A stretch of DNA of 64,000 bases from Excoecaria cochinchinensis. Its lineage: Eukaryota; Streptophyta; Magnoliopsida; Malpighiales; Euphorbiaceae. Of the stretch, positions 31,001 through 40,060 are shown piece after piece. The DNA is taken from positions 34,239,001 to 34,303,000 of the forward strand of contig CANTUQ010000004.1 in NCBI GenBank assembly GCA_947683425.1. Reading direction: 5' to 3'. The notes under the pieces are model-generated. The model saw only the letters and a program-made list of their open reading frames with translations. It was not told the origin of the DNA and searched no databases. The position numbers and the translations under genes are program-made. Numbering within the stretch: position 1 is the first letter of the stretch; each line of letters begins with the position of its first letter.

Positions 31001-32760
31001 TCCTGGTCACCGGAGGGATCCACTCGATAGGTTGGCTCTTGTGTGATCACATTAATGATTCCCACATAGGGTATGCCTGGATCCGAGCCTCTCCGGTCCT
31101 GTTCGCCTTCGTCCGGGTCGGAATCGTCCGTTCGAGGCTTTGGCCGTCTACAGGTGTCATCCCCTCTGGCCGTGCCCACGAATTTTCTAAGGGACCCTCG
31201 GCGTATGAGCCTTTCGATTTCCTTTTTCAAGGTAGTGCATTCGTCGGTAAGATGGCTAAAGTCTCTATGGAACTCACAGAATTTGCTACGGTCTCTCCTG
31301 GCCCGGCTGCTTTCGGACAGTTGCCTCGGCCAATTGACTGGTTCTTGCTTTTCTTTTATCCACATAAATACCGCGGACGGGGTGGCATTAAGGGGAGTAT
31401 ACGGCCTATTGCTCCGGTCTTCCGAGCGTCTGCGCCTCTCTGTCTCTGATCCCCTTCTCTTCCTCGAGCTCCGGGATCCAGACCCTTGTTCTGGACTTCT
31501 CGCGCTCCGATCGGACCTTGAGGCCCTGTTGGAGGGGAGGTCGCCTGAATGCTGTGACCATTTTGTACTGCGTGTCCTCCTTCTCCTATTGGATCGGATG
31601 GCGTCGTCGAGCCGAATGTACTGCCGAGCTCTCTCCATGAGGTCAGTAAAGCTAGTTGGAGATTTTGTTGTTAAGGACTTGAAGAAAGGACGGTCGGTAA
31701 TGCCCCCAGCCAAGGCGGTGGTCGCCATCTCAACGCTAACGTCCCTCACCTCCGACATGGTGGATTGTAACCTGTCGACGTAGTCTCACAGACTTTCGTC
31801 GGGTCTCTGATACAAGTTACAGAGGTCATTTACTGTCCTTGGCGCGCATGTTTGTACGACAAACCTCGTAATGAACAGCTCCTTTAATTGTCTAAAAGAG
31901 GTAATTGACCCTTCAGGCAGGTCATGGAACCATGTCAGGGCATCTCTGCCGAGGGTGGTGGGAAAAACTCTGCAAGCCACTTTCTCGTCATAGGTGTAGA
32001 CCTGCACTTTGGTCAAGTACTCTGCCAAGTGAGTGGCTGGATCCGTTTTTCCTGTGTATCTATCCATGACAATGTCTCTCCACCTCGGGGGCAGTTCAGA
32101 GTCTGTAATGTCCCTGCAAAATGGGGACACGGTGTTACCGCACGTGTTCCCCTCGAAGCTCCCTTTTCTGGGGAGGAGGACACCGAGCCGCTCGAGCCCT
32201 TGCTGGAGCAGCTGATCCCCTTTGCTCTGAGCCGTGGCAGAGGGCTCATTTTTGTGCTTCCGTGAATGGCTATGACTCGAGGTGCACATGTAGGACACAT
32301 CATCCGCCACAGTCTAAGTGCCCGACCTGCTGTGAAAAGGGGAACTCAAGCACGCGGGAAGCGTCTGCTTGTTCTTATCACTCCTGTGTTGGGTCCTGAC
32401 GGTGCCCTTGCAATTTTCTTGGGCTCTCGACCCGCCGATGACAATTCCTCGGGTTATCCTCCTCTTGAAGTCTTCGCCGGTGGGGCAATCCCTACGAACT
32501 CTTTCAGAGGTTTCCGGCATCTTACCTTTCTTCAACGCCTGAGCGACATTTTTGGAGAAATCAGCGAGGATGGTGCGTACATCCCTGAAGGTGACAGGGG
32601 TATTCTCAGGCTGTCCAGCCGCTGTGCCATCAAAGGTGGGGAGAAGATTGATTCCTACAGGAGATCTGACGGGTCGGGAGGTACCCGACCTTCTGCGACT
32701 ATAGTTTTTGTAGTCAGAATTCGCTGGGGTCGTATTCTCGTTCGATCTGGAGTTCGCCAT
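31000..32760 (-). pseudogene. gag: gag of D
   Basis: The start is ATG at 32760 (MANSRSNENTTPAN), only about 20 bases after the LTR, overlapping the PBS region. The capsid part reads FCRDITDSELPPRWRD, DPATHLAEYLTKVQVY, CRVFPTTLGRDALTWFHDLP and FITRFV. After a stop near 31786 it continues into RPFFKSLTTKSPTSFTDLME, an Arg/Ser-rich segment and the zinc knuckle FCEFHRDFSHLTDECTTLKK. Breaks near 32312 and 31770 split the frame. Confidence 0.88.
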
Positions 32761-32781
32761 GCCTCTCAACGAAAACACCAA
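32761..32781 (-). other. Degenerate PBS of D
   Basis: The minus strand after the LTR reads TTTGGTGTTTTCGTTGAGAG. It matches the TTGGCGCCG-type PBS of many Tat elements if several C-to-T changes are allowed. I cannot assign the tRNA with certainty. Confidence 0.5.
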
Positions 32782-33237
32782 ATGGTAAAGCCTGAGTTGT
32801 CTTTATCTGGAGAGGGAGGGAACGACCGATTTGGTGAGAGTGACCTGAAAAGAAGAGTGCCCGGTCGGGCCGGGCGTAAACACTCCGAAGCTTAAGTCAG
32901 TGACTTTAGAGAGAGAAAGCTTAGAGAGAGAGTGCTTAGAGTTCAATACCTGAGGCCATCGCTGGCTGGGCTATTTATAAGAGATGTCGAGGGGCACTTG
33001 AGTGCCTAGGGGGGTGATCTCTAGCTGTCAGAATGGATATCCGGCGAAGTGATAGCAAGCAGGAGATTGAGGTGAGCACTGCCTTGTGTCAGGCGGCTGA
33101 TGGGACGGGATGTCACGTCGTCCGATCGGTTCTCCTTGGGGCTTGTGCCTGTTTGCTTCGCCTTGTGGACCTTGGGCCTTGCCAGTGTTTGGGCCGACTT
33201 CATGGGCCCGAAAGCAAATGATATTTGCTGTGTTATC

Positions 33238-33238
<1 letters not shown>
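32782..33238 (-). mobile_element. 5' LTR of D
   Basis: Same ends as the 3' LTR (minus TGATAACACAG to GGCTTTACCA). TATA box on minus near 32970-32982. It is followed on the right by the ATAAT target duplication in the TAA tract. Confidence 0.92.
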
Positions 33239-33276
<38 letters not shown>

Positions 33277-33347
33277 CAAAAACAATAAAGAAGATGAACT
33301 ATCAAGCAAGTAAAAATAACAAGAAATAAAATAAACAAAACATGTTA

Positions 33348-33350
<3 letters not shown>

Positions 33351-33408
<58 letters not shown>

Positions 33409-33410
33409 TA
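33351..33410. repeat. AAT microsatellite
   Basis: Uninterrupted AAT repeat of about 60 bases in LTR F. Poly-Tyr and poly-Asn frames through it are artefacts. Confidence 0.9.
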
Positions 33411-34116
33411 TGAACAAAAGTAGTGATAATAATAATAATAATAAAAATAACAACAAAAGATGAACAATCAAATAAATATGCAAGAATAAAATAAAATATG
33501 CTAAAAATATTAAATCACATAACTAAATCACATAAACAATTTAAAAAACAATAAAAGATTTAAAAATCTATATGATGACTAATTAATTGAAAACAAAAAT
33601 TAAATTAAAAATTGAGCCTCAAATGCTTACCATCAAAATTTGATTTGATAAATGAAGGTATATGATCAATTTCCTCACCTTAATTTATAAAAATAAGATT
33701 AGAAAAATAAAATATTGAAGAGAAATTTTATTTCAAGAACAAAAAATTAGCCTTTTTATCTAAAAAAAATTGTTAAATAAAAAGAAGAAAATTTCCAAGA
33801 ATGAAAGTTGTTATTTTTGCCTTAAAAATTAACTTGAAAAAATTAATTGGAATCTTTGGAGAATTTTTCTTGAAGAAAAAGAAGAAGAAGAAAAAAATAT
33901 TTTTCTTAAGAAAAATTCCCTCTGTTCTCTCTCGAAAAACCCCTTTTATACCTCCAAATAAATCAATTTTTAATGAAAAAATTAAATTAATTTAATTCCT
34001 ATTAAACCCAAAAATTGAAGAATTTGAAGGGTTAGAAGACAAAAAGATTTTAAAATTAAATTTTACAAAAAAAATCAAAGAAAAAACATAAATTTGGGTA
34101 AAAAAAAGCCCATAGG

Positions 34117-34245
34117 GGGTTGTAAGGGGCGCTGGGCGCGCGACGGGGGCGAGCGCCGACGGGCGTCGCCTCCCTCGCGCGCTGTGCTTCGGGTGTCGAG
34201 CGTCGCCCAGCGCGTGGGCGAGTGAGCCCCGCGCTATCGACAACC
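34117..34245 (-). repeat. GC-rich island inside LTR F
   Basis: Dense CpG-rich block with arms such as GGGCGACGCTCGACACC (minus) and CGACGGGCGTCG (plus). It stands between a poly(A) region and TTTTCGGCCGATTTTT, at the same relative site as the islands in A, C and M. Confidence 0.7.
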
Positions 34246-34488
34246 GATTTTCGGCCGATTTTTTTAAAAAAATTTTTTTTGCTAAAACACTATAATTTCA
34301 AAACTCACCTTTTTTATCCTAAAATAATTTTTTAAAATATTTTTAAAACACATTTTATTTATTTTTAATAAATCAATTTTGACAAGAAACCCATCACTTC
34401 CAACTTTCGTTTTTGCCTATAAACAGGCACACTTAATTTAATCATTGGGTAATTCTAATCTGAGCTGTTTCGGGACCCGGTGTCTACA

Positions 34489-34964
34489 TTATACCTTAGG
34501 GTTTTAGATGGAAAAAGACAAAATATCCTCTAGGCCTTGGTTTAAATGAACATTAGAGAATAGTTTTTTTTTTTTTTATGTCTTTTCATGGATTTAGGCA
34601 TAATTTAGTTTTAAATAAAAGGAATGATCATTTTATAATTTTCTATGGGTCATTCTGCATATTTGTTTAATAATTCGAATTTTTATTAATAACCACTACT
34701 TTTCAAATCTTTTCAATTTTGTTCTTCTGTCAGTTTTTTGATCAAATTAAATTAAACTCTTGTTAATTTGTTTCAATTTAGTCATTCATGGGACATTTTA
34801 GAAACGTTTAAACATTTAAATATTTCAATTAAGTTTTTTTTTTTTTTTTTTTTTTCCATTTGTCTAAAACTAGCTAATGTGTTTAGAATTTAATTATGCA
34901 ATATTATGTTGCACCTATTATTCTCCATGCATATTAATTTAAATTTTAAATTAATTATAGCACT
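34489..34964. other. AT-rich unclassified sequence between F and J
   Basis: No coding frame, LTR end or clear repeat is seen apart from T runs (34565-34578 and about 34833-34855). It is the left flank of J and continues at 52631. It may be the remains of an older element. Confidence 0.6.
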
Positions 34965-35572
34965 ATCATTGTAATACCTCTACACAAAACTTATAAACCT
35001 AGTACATTTAGCATATATTCTCATATAAGTGCCATTAGTATCTTATCACATCCATTCAAATCTATTAGCTTAGATAGGTGTCACTATATCTTATGCATAT
35101 ACTGTAAGGCCCCAACTTATACCCTAGTCGTATCATATACTCTTAGGATATGGGAGTGGTCTAAGTCGTGAAATTGGTCAAGTAGTTGTGTTTGGAACTT
35201 AATAGGATTAAATTGGAAATTTGAGAGGATCTAATTGCATAAAAGAAAATAGTTAAGTGATTAAAATGGAATTTTTACATGATTAAGTTAAGTGAGGGAT
35301 TAATTAAGATTAAGATTGGATTAATTCAGTTAATGATGGAAGGCATGTGTTTAAGAATTTGCCACCAAGTTTGGCCATGCAAATATAAGTGTGAAGAGGT
35401 GGGTTTTGTCCTCTCTCCACCTATGTGAGGCCGGCCATCTTTGAGGTAAGGATACAGAATTCCTCATCTTCATTCTCTCAATTCACACAAGACACAAGAT
35501 AGGGAAATTGAAAAAAAGGATTTGAAGGGATTAGCCATTAATTAAGTTGTTCAAGTTTATAGGTAAGTTAAT

Positions 35573-35735
35573 TATTTTCTTCATCTTTTTCTTCTCTTTT
35601 TCTTTTGATGAAATTCTGTTGAGATGGAGTGAAGATGGTTATTAATTAGTTGGAGAATCAAGTAAAAAGGCAAAGGAAAAGGAAAAGGTCAGAGATGGAA
35701 GCACCAATGAACCTAAAGGAGCAAAGGAAAAATAG
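35573..35735 (+). other. Putative LTR intron and purine-rich exon (H)
   Basis: Donor GTAAGTTAAT at 35573 and acceptor TAATTAG ending 35649 give a 77-bp intron. The exon reads VGESSKKAKEKEKVRDG and continues in frame to a stop at 35733-35735. The upstream frame closes with TAA eight codons before the junction. Confidence 0.5.
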
Positions 35736-36654
35736 GTATGAGATTATTGTGTAGATTCTTGTACTATTGAACATTTATTGATAAATTGAATATTCTGAGA
35801 TGTTTGTGTGTGTTATGTTGATTTTAATTGAATTTGGTGAATTGATTGTGTCAAATTAGTCGAATTTAAGTTAATTGATTTATATAGTGCAGTTCTGTCC
35901 AAAGGGGCGGAATGACTATTGATGATTGTTTTGAGCATAACTAGAGATTTATAACTCCAAATTGCATGATTATACTTGGATTGGAATTGAGACTTCTTTG
36001 ACTAAATATGTTGTAGAAATAGCTATAATTTATTGCGGACTCTAAGGGCTTCAAACTTTCTCATTCCAGTAGCTAAATGTTCTAGGCATGTCTTTGGAGT
36101 AGTGTAGACAAATCTGGACATATCTCCCTGGTTTTAGCTCCAATTTACTTGAACTTTGAGCCATTAGAAAGCTAACATCTTGAGGTGTAATCTGTAGTGC
36201 CCGAGAATGTGTCCTAGTAGTTTTGACCTAATTCGGGGGATGTGTGTGTAGTTGAATGTGTATTTTGGGACTTAATTGAATAGATGGAGGACTGGATTGA
36301 AAAGATTAGGTATAGTTTAGTGGCTGGAATGCAAATTTTTGCATGGATAATTAAAGGTTGTTTAATTAAGTAAAGATTGAGTAGTTAATAATAAAATAAG
36401 CTTAAATAAAGGATGAGTGGAGGACAGGTGTTAAGGGAAGCTTTGTGTGGTTAATTGTGGGGTGGATAACTCACCATTTTGCATGATTTTGTTAAAGGGG
36501 AAGGTGGTGATTTCGGTGGGACTTCATTTACTCATTTCTGCATTTTGTTATGTCATTCTTTTGTTCATTTGTGAGTGAGAGTGTGAGCTGAAGAGTGAGT
36601 TGGTTGCATGTTTTGAGTAACTAAAAACAAGGATTAATGTTCCAAATTTGGAAG

Positions 36655-36835
36655 GTAAGTGATTATGTATACATATTCTCATCATCTACTTCTTTCTTCC
36701 TAGTTTTGATTGGTTTGAATGGGATATTGTTGGATTGAGCTTAAACCTGTAAATTGAATTATTTTGGTAGCTGAGGAATTGAAAAGGGATAAAGGAAAGG
36801 CCAAAGTTGGAGAGGCGAGCACTCAACAAAAATAA
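36655..36835 (+). other. Putative LTR intron and purine-rich exon (G, 5' LTR)
   Basis: Donor GTAAGTGATT at 36655 and acceptor TTTTGGTAG ending 36770 give a 116-bp intron. With the last G of the upstream exon the next exon reads AEELKRDKGKAKVGEASTQQ and stops at 36833-36835. The upstream frame is open for 11 codons back to TAA, without ATG. The same structure is at 43927-44107 in the 3' LTR. Confidence 0.5.
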
Positions 36836-37072
36836 GAGCTAAGACGATAAGGTTTGGGAACAAACCTTAGACTTGTATATTATGTAAATTATGTTTGTTG
36901 ATTTGTTTGATCATAGTGTGTAATTGATGCATGGACATTTTGATTGAGTATAAATGTTCATATAAGTGTCCCAATTGGAGTAGGGGAGGTCTAAAGCTTG
37001 TTTTGGAAGAAACAAAATAGAGTTGAAATTGGAAAGGAGTTAAAAGATTTCGTTCACGTTTCTATTCTCGTC

Positions 37073-37260
37073 ATCACACCCTCACGTGGTGATTTTTGCC
37101 CAGTGTCACCACCTCAGGTGGTGAAATAATCTGTCACACCCTTAGATGGTGAAATAATCTGTCACACCCTCACGTGGTGATTTCTGCCCAGTGTCACCAC
37201 CTCAGGTGGTGAAATAGTCTGTCACTCAAAATATCACAGCCTTAGGTGGTGAAACATTCT
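37073..37260 (+). repeat. Minisatellite in 5' LTR of G
   Basis: Five to six imperfect units of 30-55 bp. They contain inverted pairs such as CACCACCTCAGGTGGTGAAA and TCACACCCTCACGTGGTGA. Repeated at 44340-44530 in the 3' LTR with a few changes. Confidence 0.85.
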
Positions 37261-37838
37261 GGTTGCTTTCTTTCAGCATTTAACACTCTTTTTTGATCTC
37301 TAAAGCTTCCAATGGATATTTCTTTTAACTCCTAACTCATTAATCATTGAAGATTAATAAAATTAACCTAAAACCACCAAGATTAATACAATTAAGCCAA
37401 ATTAACAATCAAAAGGAAAGAATTTAAAAGTGTAACTAAAAGATAATGAAAATTAGTTACTAAACAATTATTTCAACCTAAAATTCACCTAAAAATAATC
37501 CATAAAACCTATTAGCAAAAGTAACAATACATATAATTATGTGAAGAATAGTAATGGAATGATAAATATATGTGTTTGAGCTCGATGTTAAACTCAAGTG
37601 ATGTGTATATGCCTATGACATGGTGATTCTTGAACTTAACTAAGTATGTAATTAATGACCATGAACACGTAAACTTGAGAAGTGTAATGTGTACGTAAGT
37701 GAAGTAAATAGTTGATGTGTTAAGTGCATGTGTAAAAGAGAATGTGATCATGGATGGTATATGTGTTATGAAAATTGATCAATGTGAAATGGATAACATA
37801 ATTAAATAACTTAAGCCTGCGAGTCAAGTAGTGGATAG

Positions 37839-37852
37839 ATAGGCATGCCTAT
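37839..37852 (+). promoter_or_regulatory. LTR palindrome 1 (G copy)
   Basis: Perfect ATAGGCATGCCTAT after AGTCAAGTAGTGGATAG, followed by AGGGTC and GTGCTGCAGTCC. The 3' LTR copy is at 45111-45124. Confidence 0.6.
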
Positions 37853-38287
37853 AGGGTCAAAGTGCTGCAGTCCAATGCGTTTAATTTGTCTGATTCCTTG
37901 GGAATCACAATACGATTATAATGCGTATAATTCTTGCTGGATTGTATTTTATGTAGGAAGATATTATTGTACCTGAGGGTACCAATGCGTAAATGAGAAT
38001 TCAATATGATTATAGTACCTCGGTGGTACCAATGCGAAACCCGTTATCCGCGTCTTTGAATTGCAGGCAACTTAATAAATGGAAATGATAATAATACAAC
38101 TATTATGTGTGTTATACTCTGGAATTATGAATGGGTTGGTTAATGCTCTATGTGTATGAGAATGCTAAATGAATTATGACATGCCTAAAATGGTATTTAA
38201 TGTGATATGGTCGTTCAAGTATGATCACTTGCATATGATGTATAGTGTTCTACTTGTGTGATGTATTACTTGTTATATGTATGTGTT

Positions 38288-38337
38288 CCCCACTAAGCGT
38301 TATCGCTTAGCACGGGTTTACCTTAATCCATGTAGGT
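38288..38337 (+). promoter_or_regulatory. LTR palindrome 2 hairpin and GTAGGT box (G copy)
   Basis: CCCCA, then CTAAGCGTTATCGCTTAG, then CACGGG...CCATGTAGGTACGGAAG. The 3' LTR copy (45560-45608) has CCGTGTAGGT. This box is better preserved than the surrounding LTR when compared with B, E and S. Confidence 0.65.
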
Positions 38338-38752
38338 ACGGAAGTGGAGTGACCGAAGGACTCTCTCGCATAATAACGATCAACATTAGGAGTGCTACTA
38401 GTGTAGGTTTTGGGGGTTGATGTTATGAAAATTTTGTATAACCATGTACAAGTTTGGTATAGGTAATGGGTATACGAGTATGTAAAGGCATGTGATAATA
38501 TGATGACTAAGTATGTTAACTCATGGGTTATATATATATATATATGCTTAGTAAGTGTATATTTTTAGTGAATGGTCTATAAGTAATTGGCATTGAATGC
38601 ATGGCGATGTGAATGCGTAGTGAGAAATTTTATTATACCGATTTTAATAAGAGTATGATGATAAGAATGTACATGTGTGCTGTTGTGTAACGGCCATTCC
38701 TGACTAGATTAGCTAAGCTAGTTTAACTGTTGGGAATGGGCGTCACAAGTTG

Positions 38753-38764
38753 TGGTATCAGAGC
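38753..38764 (+). other. PBS of G
   Basis: TGGTATCAGAGC, complementary to initiator Met tRNA, five bases after the 5' LTR. Confidence 0.95.
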
Positions 38765-38857
38765 CTAGGTTTAATCTTTTCTGGGCATCGAGTAGATAAG
38801 ATGTGTATAGTTATGTTGACCTAATGCAGAAGTCCTTGTTTAATATGTGTAGTAACG

Positions 38858-40060
38858 ATGGATCCTGATCGTCAATCTGAAGAAGGAACTGCTGAAAGCA
38901 TGAGCCCTCAAGAAGCTGAGGTGACGAGGTCTGGACAGTCTGGGCCAGTTAGATACAGAAATGAGGTTCCAGTGGGGCCTATGGAAGCTATGATGAAAAT
39001 GACCCAGGATATGGCAATGGTAATGGAACGTATGATGGCACCAAAGGCTCCAATAGAGTCTTTGAGAAATCATGGGGCTGAGGAATTTCATGGTACAAGA
39101 TTAGATAAATCTGAAAAAGCGGAGTATTGGATTGAGAAGGTGGAGAGAATTCTAAAAGAAATACGTTGTCCACAAGACTAGTGGGTTGAATGTGTGGTAT
39201 CATTGCTTCAAGGCACCGCGTATGATTGGTGGAAGTTAGTTTTGCAGAATTCGACGCTTCCTGAACAAGTGGATTGGGATTTCTTTGAAAAAGAATTTAA
39301 GAATAAGTTTATCACCAAGGCGTACCGAGAAGCAAATTGGAAGAAGTTTCTGAATTTGAGGCAGAGAACCATGACGGTGGCAGAATATGAGGCAGAATTC
39401 TGTCGTCTAAGCAAATATGCTCCAAAGGGGGTATTGACTGATGCATTTCGATGCCAACAGTTTGAAGAAGGGCTAATCGAGGAGATAAAAGCATTGCTGA
39501 TTTCTTTAACAACGGAGCAGAATGTAAGTTATTATCGAATTGTTCAAGCGGCTTTGAGAGCTGAAAGGACTTTAGGAGCCCAGAGGGAATGGAGACAGAG
39601 AAGGAGTTCAAGCAGAGGTGGTTCCAATGTGGGTAAGAGACCACGAGATTCCATCATGGCACCACCAGCTGAATCTGGTATTAGTTCTGCAGTAAGAGGA
39701 AAGAAGCGGGAAAATCCCTCAGTATATAGTCAGAGCTGAGGAACAGCTAGTGGCAGAAATGAGATACATGAGTGTTCTCACTGTGGGAAGAAACATCGAG
39801 GTGAATGTTGGAAGGTAACAGGTGGTTGTTTTAGATGTGGAAGCACAGAACATTTTTTTGCTAACTGTCCTAAAGCATATGAGGCTATGGGTAGTCAGCA
39901 GGAGCAAAGTAGGGGTGGTTCGAATTTGCCCCCAGTTAACAGAGGACGAGGCAGAGGACGTGGTAAAGGAAGTCAATCTAGAGGTGCAGTTGACTCTGAA
40001 ACAGTGGACAGGCCAAGTGCAACACCCATTCGAGCTTACGCAATGAAGGCTCGGGAGGAG
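38858..40060 (+). pseudogene. gag: gag of G
   Basis: Start ATG 38858 (MDPDRQSEEG), 94 bases after the PBS. The capsid domain reads FHGTRLDKSEKAEYWIEKV, then after a TAG at 39179-39181 continues in the same frame as CVVSLLQGTAYDWWKLV, FKNKFITKAYREANWKKFL and FCRLSKYAPKGVL. A second stop (TGA, 39737-39739) precedes two zinc knuckles (CSHCGKKHRGEC and CFRCGSTEHFFANC). An Arg/Gly-rich stretch leads into protease. It is otherwise collinear with chromovirus gag. Confidence 0.93.

Larger units (their letters stand above)
21427..33238 (-). mobile_element. Element D: full-length Tat-lineage Ty3/gypsy retrotransposon
   Basis: Minus-strand element with two LTRs of 456-457 bp and flanking ATAAT duplications. 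The order is 5' LTR, degenerate PBS, gag, protease, RT, RNase H, a second (archaeal-like) RNase H, integrase, a 2.8-kb spacer with an antisense gene, PPT and 3' LTR. The dual RNase H, the RT block around CPKDSYPLPNIDQL and the antisense gene place it in the Tat lineage. By hand count the two LTRs differ at about 18 of 457 positions. The reading frames are broken in several places and a solo LTR (S) splits RNase H. Confidence 0.92.
17875..34488 (-). mobile_element. Element F, 5' part (TGTAGACACC family), split by D
   Basis: On the minus strand the element runs LTR (34488 to 20179, interrupted by D), PBS (20178-20160), leader (20159-19245), gag (19244 to about 17890), then is cut at 17874 by LTR E. 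Pol and the 3' LTR of F are not visible. Without D the LTR is about 2.49 kb. It is the minus-strand relative of A and C. Confidence 0.85.
33239..34488 (-). mobile_element. LTR of F, 5' half
   Basis: The LTR start on minus is TGTAGACACCGGGTCCCGAA at 34488. It includes AAT microsatellites (33239-33275 and 33351-33410) and the GC-rich island (34117-34245). With 20179-21426 it makes one LTR interrupted by D. Confidence 0.88.
36193..38747 (+). mobile_element. 5' LTR of G
   Basis: Starts TGTAGTGCCCGAGAATG and ends GAATGGGCGTCACA. Contains donor 36655, acceptor 36770, exon peptide to 36835, minisatellite 37073-37260, palindrome 1 (37839-37852) and palindrome 2 (38293-38310). No clear TATA box is visible. 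Confidence 0.95.

Noticed and set aside
30827..32895. Several plus-strand frames of 60-236 codons
   Set aside because: They are antisense shadows of gag and pol of D, whose minus-strand domains are clear.
33028..33483. Poly-Tyr frame of 151 codons and poly-Asn frames nearby
   Set aside because: They run through AAT microsatellites and the end of LTR D; no coding character.
37512..37751. 79-codon minus-strand frame present twice (also 44784-45023)
   Set aside because: The duplication only reflects the two LTRs of G; the peptide is low-complexity and absent from related LTRs.
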